Source: Hyphodiscus hymeniophilus
Taxonomy: Eukaryota; Ascomycota; Leotiomycetes; Helotiales; Hyphodiscaceae
Reading direction: 5' to 3'
Length of the DNA stretch: 64,000 nt
Assembly: GCA_016508695.1 (NCBI GenBank)
Contig: VNKQ01000018.1
Span: 992,001 to 1,056,000, forward strand
The translations under genes were made by a program, and so were the position numbers. How positions within the stretch are numbered: the first letter of the stretch is position 1; each line of letters starts with the position of its first letter. The notes under the pieces were generated by a model, which was not told where the DNA came from, made no database searches, and was given only the letters and a program-made list of their open reading frames with translations. This document shows, in pieces, positions 13,224-23,791 of this stretch.

Positions 13224-13920
13224 TCATGATTTCTTCCCACCCAACATTTGCCTCACATTCTCCATAACGCTCTTCGCTTCCTTCTCACCCTCTGCCACTT
13301 TTTCCTGGACCTTATTCTCAGCTGGCTTGACCTTCTCCTCCTTCACGTCCTTAACCATCTTCTCAACCTCCTTCTTCACACCATCGACCTTCTCCTTCCT
13401 AATATACTCAACTCCCCTCCTCCTCGCATCCCTCATAGCTTTGATCTCCTTTTCCTCCTCGTCCCTTGCCTCCAATTCTCTGATCCAAGCCTCATTCTTC
13501 TCTTTCGCCTTCCGCTCCGCAACCACCCCATCAAACTCCTTCCGCTTGTCTCGATCACTCTGCCAATATACACTGCCAGCAACCATGGCCACTAACGTGA
13601 AACCCTGCGCTGCAATACGTGCCCGGAACATCCGTTGTGTGCGGTTGTGGTCGCCGGCGCGGATGGAGCGCGTTGCACCGAACAGGGCCATGCATGTTAA
13701 CAGGCAGCCCAGCGGGATGAGGGGTTCCTCGGTCAGGCGCCGAGAGAATTTTTGCCAACGGTTTTCTTCGTAGAACTCCCTATGGTAGTGTTAGAAAGCT
13801 CTGAGAGTTTGAAGCTTGATAGCAGTTTAGTAAAGGCTAGGAAACGTACGAGTTGCCATCAAATGATGAAGGGAGCGGCGTCCCAGCGGATGAAATACCT
13901 TTCGGTGTATTTGAAGTCAT
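13224..13920 (-). CDS. RCF1: Respiratory supercomplex factor 1 (HIG1 family)
   Basis: Two exons, 13920-13850 and 13779-13224, give 208 aa. The HIG1 domain spans about residues 30-95, with two hydrophobic helices (PLGCLLTCMALFGATR and TLVAMVAGSVYW) flanking the loop. The loop holds the QRRQ signature exactly: QRMFRARIAAQ (Q-x3-R-x-R-x3-Q). A highly charged C-terminal helix rich in K and E follows, as in other filamentous-fungal homologues. The protein sits in the inner mitochondrial membrane and supports complex III-IV supercomplexes. The short first exon is supported by a GTACGT donor and by continuation into FYEENRWQKFSRRL. Confidence 0.9.
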
Positions 13921-14150
13921 CCTGGCTTTCTTTCGAACAGAATAGTGGCTCGTATATGTACAAGAGGGGATTCAAAGCTCTCTATGAAATGGTGAGGTAA
14001 TTGAGCAAGTTTATCCGAGCGGAAAAACCCCCCTGTAAAAATGAATTGTTGCATAGAAACTTTTGGTGTTCAAGCTCCGATCTCGCGAGTCATAATTCCC
14101 CCACCACAACAACTGCCCTCAGCAATTGGTTTGCACAACAAGAATAAGAA

Positions 14151-15968
14151 ATGGAGAATGGTGTGAAAATCAACGGCAGTGGCAGTGATACGCCTACAAC
14201 ATCTGCTTCAAGACCTAGGACTCCGAGTCTGAATGCGCTGAGCTTGACGGAATATTCAAGCAATCCTACACCGTCGAGCGACAGTCCCAGGTCGAAGATT
14301 AAAGGGTTGATTCCTGACGAGTTTATTCTGCCAAATGGCTATCCAGATGTATGGCTACTTATCTGATAGGAGCCTCAATTGACGATTGGGCAGTATCTAC
14401 GTCTCATCCTTACCTCCCGCGTCTACGAAGTGGTTGAAGAAACACCCCTCACTCCCGCAACGAACTTGAGTAATAGGTTAGAATGCAAGGTTCTGCTGAA
14501 GAGAGAGGACTTGCAGCCGGTGTTTAGCTTCAAATTGAGAGGGGCGTATAATAAGATGGCGCATTTGGATAAAAAAATTAGCTGGAAGGGAGTCGTTGCT
14601 TGTTCTGCTGGTTTGTCTGCTTGAATCCTGGCCAAATGTGATTGAAGCTCACAGAGTATAGGAAACCATGCCCAAGGTGTCGCGTACTCAGCTCGCAAGC
14701 TCAAAATACCTGCTACTATTGTCATGCCCGAAGGTACACCGAGCATCAAGCATCTTAACGTCTCGAGACTAGGTGGATCGGTTGTGTTACATGGAGCGGA
14801 TTTCGACTCAGCGAAAGAGGAGTGTGCCAGATTAGAGAAACTGCACGGTCTGACGAACATACCTCCCTTCGACGATCCATACGTCATTGCGGGACAAGGC
14901 ACAATCGGAATGGAGCTTCTACGCCAAACAAACATACAGAAGCTGGAAGCTATATTCTGTTGTGTTGGAGGAGGCGGTCTAATTGCTGGTATTGGCGTAT
15001 ATGTGAAGCGCATAGCCCCACATGTCAAAATCATTGGAGTGGAAGCATACGATGCCAACGCTATGGTACAATCTCTGGCCAAAGGGGAGCGGGTACTTCT
15101 TAAAGATGTTGGCCTTTTCGCGGATGGGGCAGCAGTGAAAACAGTTGGCGAGGAGACTTTCAGGATATGTCAAGAAGTGGTCGACGAAATTATCCAAGTC
15201 ACAACCGATGAGACTTGCGCCGCCATAAAGGACGTGTTCGAAGACACACGCTCCATCGTCGAGCCAGCAGGTGCATTAGCTCTCGCTGGACTTAAGAAGT
15301 ATGTCGCTTCTCACCCATCAGCAAACACTTCGCGAAACCTGGTAGCGATCTGCTCAGGCGCGAACATGAATTTTGACCGCCTACGATTCGTTGCTGAGCG
15401 TGCAGCTTTGGGCGAGAAGAAAGAAGCGCTCATCAGCGTCAGTATACCCGAGCAGCCCGGTGCATTCTCGGAATTAGTGAAAGTGGTTCTCCCACACGCT
15501 GTTACGGAATTCTCGTACAGGTATGCGACAGACACCATTGCCAATGTTCTCCTCGGCATATCCCTCACCTCACCCGCCTCCCAGCGAGATGCTGAGCTAG
15601 AGTCCTTACTGTCGCGTATATCGGCAGGTGGCATGAAAGCTACGGATCTCTCTGGCGACGAGCTCGCGAAGTCTCATATTAGATATCTCGTTGGTGGACG
15701 ATCTGGAGTTCCACACGAGCGTCTTTACATGTTCAACTTCCCCGAACGGCCTGGAGCTTTAGCAAAATTTCTTGCCACATTGAGACCACGATACAATATC
15801 TCGTTGTTTCAATATCGGAATGCGGGAAGTGATATTGGGAAGATCCTTGCCGGTATTGTGTGCCCAGATGATGAGCTCAAGGAGTTAGAGAGCTTCTTGA
15901 ATAGGGTTGGATATCCGTGGGAGGACTGCACGAAGAGCGAGGTTTTCAAGACGTTCTTGAGGTCCTGA
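14151..15968 (+). CDS. ILV1: Threonine dehydratase (threonine ammonia-lyase), biosynthetic
   Basis: Converts threonine to 2-oxobutanoate, the first committed step to isoleucine; PLP-dependent, mitochondrial in fungi. Exons 14151-14348, 14394-14610 and 14662-15968 give 573 aa. The PLP lysine block FSFKLRGAYNK and the SAGNHAQGVA phosphate-side loop are present, followed by CVGGGGLIAG, which binds the cofactor phosphate. The C-terminal ~170 residues contain two ACT-like regulatory halves (beginning at VSIPEQPGAFSEL and MFNFPERPGALAKF), so feedback control by isoleucine is expected. The first ~60 residues are Ser/Thr-rich and vary in the family. Confidence 0.94.
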
Positions 15969-16342
15969 GTATGGATAAATATAAGCTTAGAGAGGACTTT
16001 AGTAGATGTTTGCGACAGTTTAGCCTGGAGTTGGTGGTTATTTGTTTCCAGGATAGAGAAAATGGAAATAGACAGACAGATATCACAGATGTTAGGTATT
16101 CTCAACAAGATCCTTTCTAGTCTGTATGTATCTATAGAACAGTGAATACAAGCTTTCGGACTGTCGACAAATACAAAGTGGTTCATCCACTAACTGCTCT
16201 CCAGAAAACTCCCACAGCTCGACCAGCTCATCACGTGCAATGACTAATCAATCTTCAAATCCGCCAAACCTCAATCTTTATCGACTACGACGAAATCGAC
16301 CACCTTCCCCAGTGATTGAGATTCTCAACTCAATCCAAAGAA
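15969..16342. other. Intergenic with CACGTG motif
   Basis: Promoter side of the bL36m gene. Apart from TCACGTGC at 16231-16238 nothing is recognised. Confidence 0.4.
16232..16237. promoter_or_regulatory. CACGTG element upstream of bL36m
   Basis: CACGTG within TCACGTGC, about 105 nt before the bL36m start codon. This is the core site of bHLH factors such as Cbf1. Function is inferred from motif and position only; the hexamer is common by chance. Confidence 0.3.
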
Positions 16343-16880
16343 ATGATACCATCAACCTCTCTCCTGCGCACCGCGCGGGTGCTGTTACCTTCCATAATTC
16401 GCTCAACAACAAGCCGAACGGTAACGAGCTCGAGATGTCTATCATCCATCACAACACAATGCCAAATTCTACAGAGGCCAACGCTAAGGATACAGTGTCG
16501 AGCGCACAATGGGATTGGTTACATGATGGGAGCGAACGTTCAGATGCTGGCGAATGGCGTGACAGTGACAGGGCAGAGTAGGGGCATGAAAACCATGAGT
16601 TCGGTCAAGAAGAGGTGTGAGGGCTGTAAGGTGAGTTCGAGCTCTCTTTCACATTCAGATTCAGCCTTGGAAAGCTTTTAGTTCTTCTTCTGCCTCAAAT
16701 GAGTTGCGCATTGGATTAAAAGTTGCATATTGGGTGGTGGGAATTGGGATTCAAGAGACTTTGCTGATAAGTGTGTGAACATAGGCAGTGAGGAGGAAAG
16801 GAGGCAACAAGAATGGCAAGGGGAGGGTATATATCATCTGCAGTTTGAATCCAAAGCATAAGGCGAGGCAGGGGAAATGA
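16343..16880 (+). CDS. RTC6: Mitochondrial ribosomal protein bL36m
   Basis: Two exons, 16343-16630 and 16785-16880, give 127 aa. The first ~85 residues are Arg/Ser/Thr-rich and nearly free of acidic residues, a mitochondrial presequence. The mature part is a textbook L36: GMKTMSSVKKRCEGCK, then after the intron AVRRKGGNKNGKGRVY and ICSLNPKHKARQGK. The zinc ligands C-x2-C and C...H are intact. The intron splits the protein right after CEGCK. It builds the large mitoribosomal subunit. A different overlapping frame starting at 16240 is also open but has no such match. Confidence 0.93.
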
Positions 16881-17225
16881 GAGGGATTGTGCGCGGAGCG
16901 GGTTGTATATTACGAGGTTTGACGCATTTGCACAGGCGGCGTTTGAGGGCTACATGTATGATGTACAAGTGAATATAGACTTGGAGCTTCGGAAGGTTGA
17001 TATGATATTGGAATGCTGAGCTCGGGACCACTCCCATTCTCTCTTCTCAGCGCAGATCAATTGGGGTACTGCTCGCTCTGGGCCTGACATGTTTTGGACT
17101 TGTTTTGTTCCCATTACAGCTTGGATAATTTGACTATCAAGCTCGTCAAGCTGTTTCCTGCTTACGGGCGGGATTCCGAGCAGTCCGATCCCTTCGTACA
17201 TGGCTCGTGATTCAACCCAAGCATC
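16881..17225. other. Intergenic, convergent 3' ends
   Basis: Between the convergent bL36m and LYRM2-like genes. An open frame on the minus strand here lacks family features. Confidence 0.4.
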
Positions 17226-17766
17226 TCATAGGCCATCAATATACCTCTCCATTGTATCCCACTGGGTCTTGCCAGTCGAAATAAGGTAGCGAATATGGGT
17301 CTAGGTATACAGTCAGCTTTCGCCCCGTCTTCTGCTTATTTGGGCCGCTAGAGAACTCCGTAGTATTAAAGACATACAATATCCGTAACGTGCTTGTGCC
17401 TCTTGAACTCTTCCCTCGCAAAGCGTAATGTTTCTCCCCTGGTCTGTGGGTCTGCAATCCTCCGACACCCGCGGACTACGTTACGCCATAGTGCAATGGC
17501 TTTATTCCTCTGCAGGAACTGCGACGCGTCTGTCAGTAAAATCGACCTTCTACTGGTCGATGAGCAATAGAGAGACTTACATGATCCAACCCAATTGTGT
17601 TCCCAAGTTTTGAGCGGGGACTTTTAGCGGAGGATACGTAAGTGCGTAAGAAAACACATGGTCGAAGCAACTGCATCGAGCATGGCATGCGTTGGGATTG
17701 AAGTTTCCGTAGTGATGAAAGTTGTGACGAAATGGATACTGAAGAAGCCCCGGCGGGACAGAACAC
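17226..17766 (-). CDS. LYR-motif protein, LYRM2-like
   Basis: Three exons (17766-17581, 17518-17378, 17300-17226) join in phase to 133 aa. The N-terminal half is Ser/Arg/Leu-rich and suits a mitochondrial presequence. The conserved part matches Complex1_LYR proteins of the LYRM2 type: FLQRNKAIALWRNVVRG, then LRFAREEFKRHKHVT, then a C-terminal helix ending ERYIDGL. The signature tripeptide reads LWR rather than LYR. LYRM2 has been linked to complex I. It is convergent with the bL36m gene. Confidence 0.8.
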
Positions 17767-18099
17767 CGCGGCTCAATACGAGTAGCTCCTCGCTTAATTT
17801 GGGCCCGTGAAGGCTAGGGAGGGGAGGCTTCTTGTGACTTCAGGAAAACCATCTACACGTACATCGACAGCTTTGTATCATCTACAGATCACTTGTACAG
17901 CCCAGATGTGCCTCGAGCATCCAAAAGAATATCGACAAGAACCCAGCAAACTGCAAGTTCTCTTTCTCTCAAGCGACGAGATATCGAGGGGTCAAGGATT
18001 CGAGGAAGAGGCGCAAAAAGTCTCCGGACCTTCTCGGGCCAATGTCTACGAATCTATGTCGATCCAAGTTGACATATAAAAATATATATTCAGAGTCAA
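17767..18099. other. Shared promoter region
   Basis: Lies between the divergent LYRM2-like and rhamnosidase genes. It ends in an A/T block with TATAAA at 18075-18080. Confidence 0.4.
18075..18080 (+). promoter_or_regulatory. TATA-like element before rhamnosidase gene
   Basis: TATAAA within an AT-rich run. It lies only 20 nt before the first in-frame ATG (18100) but 62 nt before the second (18142), which favours translation from 18142 if this box is used. Confidence 0.35.
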
Positions 18100-20784
18100 A
18101 TGTCTTTCCTTCTCAACCTTCTTCCGAGACGTCAGCCCACAATGGTTGAAATTGACTCCCTATGCTTCGAGCATCACCGAGAGGCACTTGGTATCGGCGA
18201 GAGCGAGCCCAGAATATCCTGGTGCTTCAAAGGAGATTCAAAGAATTGGACGCAAGCTTCATATGAAGTCGAAATATCGAGTCCATTGGTGAATTCGTGC
18301 GAGCCGCAACTTTTCTGCGTCAACTCCTCTGATTCCTCATTGATTCCTTGGCCAGCCAAACCCTTGAAAGCTCGGGAGTCAGCTTTAGTACGAGTACGAG
18401 CAACGGGAGGATCCAAGTCGGAGACAACACCGTGGTCCCAGGCATTTTCAGTCGAAACTGGCTTGCTCACTCGCAAAGACTGGACGGCGACGTTGATTGG
18501 TGCGGAAAGAATTAAGGCACCAAGCGGCGCACTTCGACCTATCTTGTTCAGGAAATCATTCGAGGTCGAAGAGAAGGTAAAATCTGCTAGACTATACATT
18601 ACTGCTCAAGGTGCATACGAGCCATATATCAATGGAAGTAGAATTGGAGATCACGTGCTAGCTCCTGGGTGGACATCATACAAGCATAGACTCAATTATC
18701 AGACATTTGATGTCACCTCATTGAAGAAAGGGGAGAATGCTATTGGAGTGGAAGTTGGCGAGGGCTGGTCTAGTACACGGCTTGGATGGGGCGATGGAAC
18801 AAGATGCATATACTCGAAAAGACTGGCTCTTCTTGTCCAATTGGAAGTCGTATATGAAGATGGGAAAATGATGACAATCACTTCCGACAAAAGTTGGAAG
18901 TCAACAGTTGGACCTAGAATCGCATCTGAAATCTATGATGGAGAGACATACGATGCATCACTAGAAGTCAAAGGATGGTCCTCACCAGCGCTCGACGATA
19001 AACACTGGGCAGCCGTTGAACCGATGGATTTCCCAAACACGAAGCTCCAGTCTCCAACAGGGCCACCAGTTCGCAAGACCGAATTTGTCAAGATTCAGAA
19101 GGTGCTTAAAAGCCCAAAAGGTAAAACGATAATTGATTTTGGCCAAAATCTCGTCGGCTGGCTCAACGTTCGGGCTTCCGGACCGAAAGGTCATACAATA
19201 ACCTTTACACATGCTGAAGTGCTCGAAAACGGTGAAATAGCAACTCGTCCACTACGAAGCGCCAAACCTATAGACCACTTGATTCTCTCCAACGATCCCA
19301 TTGTCTGGGAGCCAGCTTTCACTTTCCACGGGTTCCGATATGTGCAAGTCGAGAATTGGCCATCCGGGTCCCCAAAGAAATCGGATATTGAAGCAGTAGT
19401 CTTGCACACAGATATGGAGCAGACAGGATTTTTCAACTGTTCTGACTCCATGGTCAACAAATTACACGAAAACATACAATGGGGCATGCGTGGCAATTTT
19501 CTCTCTATCCCAACAGACTGTCCACAGCGTGACGAACGTCTAGGCTGGACGGGTGACATCCAAGTGTTCTCACCAACAGCTTCATTCCTCTACAATACGT
19601 CCGGCATGCTCTCAAGCTGGCTGAAAGATTTGGCAGCAGAGCAGATCCATGATTACAAAGGCGTCGTACCTCTCGTGGTCCCTAATATTCTTGGCTTAGA
19701 TTCCAACACGGCTCAGGCGGCCTGGGGCGACGTCGCGGTTCTATTGCCTTATGATCTTTATACTGCTTTTGGTGATAAGGAGATCCTCCGAACGCAGCTC
19801 AAAAGTATGAAAGCATGGCTCGATCAAGGTATCCCTCGCCAATCCAACGGCCTCTGGGATCCAACGACCCACCAACTAGGCGATTGGCTTGACCCCGACG
19901 CACCACCCTCAGATCCCGGAAAAGCGAAAACGGATCCTCATCTTGTGGCCAACGCCTATCTAGCGCACATATCAGCGGTCATGGCTAAGGTCAGTTCGAT
20001 CCTCGACCGGCAGGATGACTTCAAGCATTACACGGCTGAAGCGACGAAAATAAAAAGGCTGTTCCAAGAAGAGTATATGACATCCTCCGGACGTCTGGCA
20101 CCGGATACCATGACTTCTCTCTCTCAAGCACTAACCTATGATTTGTTCCCCACAGAAATTCAGAAAGAATCAGCAGCGAAGCGTCTAGCAAAGCTAGTCC
20201 GAGCATCACAGTTCAAGATATCAACAGGCTTCGTAGGAACGCCTCTCATCTGCCCCGCACTCTCATCTACCGGGAACACACAACTGGCATACCGGATGCT
20301 TTTGCAGACGAAGTGTCCCTCTTGGTTATACCCCATCACAATGGGTGCAACGACCATGTGGGAGCGCTGGGATAGCATGTTGCCGGATGGGAGCATCAAT
20401 CCTGGGTCGATGACGAGCTTCAATCACTATGCCCTTGGGTCAGTGGGGGCATGGCTGCATTCCACTGTGGGGGGCATTAGCCCTGCGGAAGGAGGAGCGG
20501 GATGGAAAATTGTACGATTCGAGCCGGTACCGGGTGGGACAATCACCAGTGCAGAGGTCAAGTATAAGAGTCCGTATGGGCTGGTGGAGTGTAAGTGGAG
20601 GATCGAGAGTGGGAAATTAAAGATGACGGTCAGGGTGCCACCTAATAGTAGCGGAGTGGTCAAATTGCCAGGTCTTGAAGAGAAGAAGCAGATTGGTAGT
20701 GGAGTTTATGATTTTGAGGTTGGGTATAAGGAGTTGGAGTGGCCGCCTGAAGCGATTCTTGATCCATTCGCACTAGAGGATTAG
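18100..20784 (+). CDS. Alpha-L-rhamnosidase, GH78
   Basis: Intronless 894-aa reading frame (880 aa if ATG 18142 is used). It hydrolyses terminal alpha-L-rhamnose from glycosides or pectin side chains. The order matches bacterial-type GH78: an N-terminal Fn3-like part, the rhamnosidase N domain (AQGAYEPYINGSRIGDHVLA, GVEVGEGWSSTRLGWG), a beta-sandwich (DFGQNLVGWLNVRASGPKG), the (alpha/alpha)6 catalytic barrel with PTDCPQRDERLGWTGD near residue 475, and a C-terminal beta domain. Catalytic-region acidic residues in DERLGWTGD are present. No signal peptide is visible, so it may act inside the cell on imported glycosides. Absence of introns in a 2.7-kb gene is unlike its neighbours. Confidence 0.92.
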   Translation: MSFLLNLLPRRQPTMVEIDSLCFEHHREALGIGESEPRISWCFKGDSKNWTQASYEVEISSPLVNSCEPQLFCVNSSDSSLIPWPAKPLKARESALVRVRATGGSKSETTPWSQAFSVETGLLTRKDWTATLIGAERIKAPSGALRPILFRKSFEVEEKVKSARLYITAQGAYEPYINGSRIGDHVLAPGWTSYKHRLNYQTFDVTSLKKGENAIGVEVGEGWSSTRLGWGDGTRCIYSKRLALLVQLEVVYEDGKMMTITSDKSWKSTVGPRIASEIYDGETYDASLEVKGWSSPALDDKHWAAVEPMDFPNTKLQSPTGPPVRKTEFVKIQKVLKSPKGKTIIDFGQNLVGWLNVRASGPKGHTITFTHAEVLENGEIATRPLRSAKPIDHLILSNDPIVWEPAFTFHGFRYVQVENWPSGSPKKSDIEAVVLHTDMEQTGFFNCSDSMVNKLHENIQWGMRGNFLSIPTDCPQRDERLGWTGDIQVFSPTASFLYNTSGMLSSWLKDLAAEQIHDYKGVVPLVVPNILGLDSNTAQAAWGDVAVLLPYDLYTAFGDKEILRTQLKSMKAWLDQGIPRQSNGLWDPTTHQLGDWLDPDAPPSDPGKAKTDPHLVANAYLAHISAVMAKVSSILDRQDDFKHYTAEATKIKRLFQEEYMTSSGRLAPDTMTSLSQALTYDLFPTEIQKESAAKRLAKLVRASQFKISTGFVGTPLICPALSSTGNTQLAYRMLLQTKCPSWLYPITMGATTMWERWDSMLPDGSINPGSMTSFNHYALGSVGAWLHSTVGGISPAEGGAGWKIVRFEPVPGGTITSAEVKYKSPYGLVECKWRIESGKLKMTVRVPPNSSGVVKLPGLEEKKQIGSGVYDFEVGYKELEWPPEAILDPFALED

Positions 20785-21292
20785 GATGATTGAGAGGATG
20801 TCTCTGCCACTGGAAAACCAAAATTGAAGATTGTTCACCATCCACATACTCATTGAGAACTCCGCTTTAAGTCCTACTCACCTTAATGATTCAAGTAATC
20901 TGAGCGACTGAAACTTGAGGCAAAATCAAACGAAATGGTCTTAGACATCACGATGGCTGAAGATAGTAGAACAACCACAGCATCTTGATATTTGAAATTG
21001 GAAATAATTTGAACAATCAGGAGTCGGGACATGGCAAATACTCAAGTTTCTGACGCAAGCAGCGTTTCGACTACGTTCTCTCGACTCACGAAGTGGATGA
21101 AAAAACAAAAGGTGGGTTGACGAAGAATGTGATAAATTTCCTTCAATTCAAGAGAATAGCATCTTCATTACAGCACACCAGGTATCATTTCATTCCAATT
21201 CCCACGCAAAATGAATAAAGGTACCGTGTCAAGACTCCAAATCCCCTCCCCTTTCCTACAGACATATGCGACTGTGTCGTCTCGGTGGGTAT
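20785..21292. other. Intergenic, convergent 3' ends
   Basis: Between the 3' ends of the rhamnosidase and PLAC8 genes; nothing recognised. Confidence 0.4.
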
Positions 21293-22036
21293 TTACTGAG
21301 TCTTAGGCTCAGCAACCATGCCCGCAGGAGGGGCGATGTAACCAGTCTGGACGACGCCAGCTTGTTGTTGACGGCTGATGACCTCCTTCTCCATCCGGAT
21401 GAGGGAGCAGCAATGGCAGCACCATGAAAGGAGGCAGTCTGTAAGGCCATCACCTTGGATGCCATATTGCTGACGGATCTCGCCTTGCTTCATCATTTGC
21501 ACCCTGTATAAGTCAGCCGCATGGTATAGAGGAGAGAAAAGGAGGAACATACACCCATCCGACGCCACAGCAGAATTGAAGACCAGCCCAGGTCATGCAG
21601 TCAGTGTTGAATCGCTCATAGCCTTGCAGAGTCGGGTTTCGAACGCGGTTGGAGGTCTTGCCATATACGAAGCATGGGCAGAAGGTTCCTGTTTCGGTTA
21701 TCAGTGCCGCATCGGTGAAGAGGCTAAGAGAGCTAAGAGGCTTAGAGTTGTGTCGGAAACCGTCATGTCTCGGGCAGACGTCCTTGGCAGCCCCAGCTCT
21801 CAAATCTACTCTCCCAAGAAAATGGTGTCACACGTACCTTTCAGACATAGGTTATCAGCTCCCTCAAAGCAGTCGAAGAGACCATATTGCCAATCCGAAG
21901 TCTGGCCTGGTTGTTTGCTATATGTTGGCTCCGCTTGTGTGGTAGGCTGTTGTTGGTAGACAGGCTGCTGTGCATACACCTGTGGCTGGGGCTGTTGCTG
22001 GTAGGAAGCGTCTTTGTTCATTCCATTGGTATCCAT
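21293..22036 (-). CDS. PLAC8-family cysteine-rich protein
   Basis: Three exons (22036-21838, 21688-21553, 21503-21293) give 181 aa. A Gln/Pro-rich N-terminus of about 45 residues precedes the PLAC8 domain: DWQYGLFDCFEGADNLCLKG, FCPCFVYGKTSNR, then CMTWAGLQFCCGVGW and LLSWCCHCCSLIRMEKE. The paired-cysteine, semi-hydrophobic core is typical; members are membrane-associated and have been tied to metal or calcium handling and size control. The second intron uses donor GTATGT at 21552, which restores phase; the nearer GTGTAT does not. Confidence 0.85.
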
Positions 22037-22852
22037 AGCGAGAATTTGAATGTTTATGAGGGATGGATTGAAAGGACGAGAAGACAGATGAGTAACTTTC
22101 GGCGTGCAGATTTGAGGAACGAAAGTTGAAAAGTCCAAACAGTCTTGGTGGGGAACACACAGCTTTAAGCCTATAGCTCCTCAAAAAGAAAGGTCAATAG
22201 TGAAAATAGTCAAAAAGCCAAGATCAGTCGATGCCCAGTCATATCCACCAACCTCATCTCATTTCCACAGAGATCATCCTGTACACCGAGTGCATGCTTC
22301 GAGCTAGAAGAATTGAGAGGTCCAGCCGCAATCACTCCACCTTGCCGGCAGTGCAGACCGTCGACATATGAAATTAAGGGAGCATGCCCATGCCGCCAAG
22401 GAGATCGAAGCGAAAAGGCTGAAAACGGACGAGGCTGACGCCACATTTCTCAGCCCTAGGTAGATTTCCCCAATCTTTGTATCTCAGTAAGCCTGGGGGG
22501 CTGGAACTAGCTTTGCATTCTTCCCGAATTGATTATGGCCGATACCCTTTTGCGACCTACTTCTGCCAATTGCAAACCCATAAATTTCAGCTTCCGGTAA
22601 CGAGAGTTGGATTGGGCTCTGGGCAGTGGGCTCTCAAGTCTCGGTCGATCGATCCTGGGAACCGTTGGGAACGGTTGAAAGATGTTGCTAATCCACTAAC
22701 TCGCGTTTGAGGGCTCACTATTGGCACATTTCGACAGTCCAGTCGCAATTTTGATACTGCAGATCCGCCTTCCGAAGCTCCCGTCAACTTCCACGCAATT
22801 TGATAGCAGCCTTGCGGCGCGCAAGACAGTGGGTGTCTCAGCTTGAGCGAGA
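22037..22852. other. Intergenic, nothing recognised
   Basis: Promoter side of the PLAC8 gene and 3' side of the acetyltransferase gene. No coding frame with family character. Confidence 0.4.
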
Positions 22853-23543
22853 TTATCTCTCAATGGGCTTGCTCAAAATAACGTATGCAGCCTCGACCTT
22901 CGTCCCATTTCTCAGCTGCTTTGGGGGCGGAGAATACGGGTCTTTCACATAACCCAACTTCTCATAAAATCTTACTGCTTGCGCATTTGATGTGAAGCAA
23001 GTAAGCATCGTCTTCTCTGTCTCAGGAATGTTCACTCCAATCGCTTCTAAATGCCCTATGAGAATACTCCCTAATCCTGTGCTGTGCCACGTATCAGTGC
23101 ATCCCAAACATGAGGCATGACAAGTAACAAATAAAATAATACCAGAACAGAAGTAAGCCTTACCTCTGTAATGAGGATGATAGGTGTATCTCGTAGCAGT
23201 ATATGACTGGATAGTCGTCTTCGTATGTTGGCATGAAGGAGACGAATCCTTCGACCTTCTGGTTGTGCTTCACGAGGAAGTATTTAAGATCCAAGAGTTG
23301 CATTTCTTTCTTCTTGGCTCGCGGTTTCCAGCCATCGCTGGACTTCTTATAGTCTTCGGCACTGGTATCCTCGATGAGTCGGAAGCAGGATTCGAAATCT
23401 GCGGCCGATACAGCTGTGGAGGTGGATAACGTGACTTCGTAGACTTCTCCGGTCTTTGGGTGTGTCCAGGATTTCCAGTCGGCATGAGGAGGTAGATAGT
23501 CGGCGACGAAGATATCCAGAGTCTTCTTGTTTACACGGTCCAT
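22853..23543 (-). CDS. NAT4: N-terminal acetyltransferase, Naa40/NatD type
   Basis: Two exons, 23543-23164 and 23081-22853, give 202 aa. GNAT fold with the acetyl-CoA loop STGLGSILIGHLEAIG and the segments PVIYCYEIHL and MLTCFTSNAQAVRFYEKLGY. Naa40 proteins acetylate the N-termini of histones H4 and H2A. The block YKKSSDGWKPRAKKKEM matches the family's SxxGWK...KKxEM region, which is the main reason for choosing NatD over a generic GNAT. The ATG at 23543 is the first in frame after a stop; a further upstream exon cannot be excluded. Divergent from the alpha/beta hydrolase. Confidence 0.8.
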
Positions 23544-23791
23544 ATCTTTCAAGCTCTTTGAGAGATTGGAAGGTCGTTGAAATAAAAGCTAGAGCGCGTT
23601 CAACACTTCCCTGATTTTTAGCCGGGGTGAATGCCAAGACATCTCCCAGAGCTGCTCGGCTCATCGGTAGACAATTTCTGGAGCTAAATGTTCCTGCAGC
23701 ATTCATGATTCAGATCAACGTTTTTGCATTGACTGTATCTTCCCTCCATCCACAAGATGTATGCAATAAAGTTCCTTCAAATGATGTTTTG

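Noticed and set aside
16950..17201. 83-codon minus-strand frame between bL36m and the LYRM2-like gene
   Set aside because: It lies after the stop of the LYRM2-like gene in its 3' region, with no family match or splice link.
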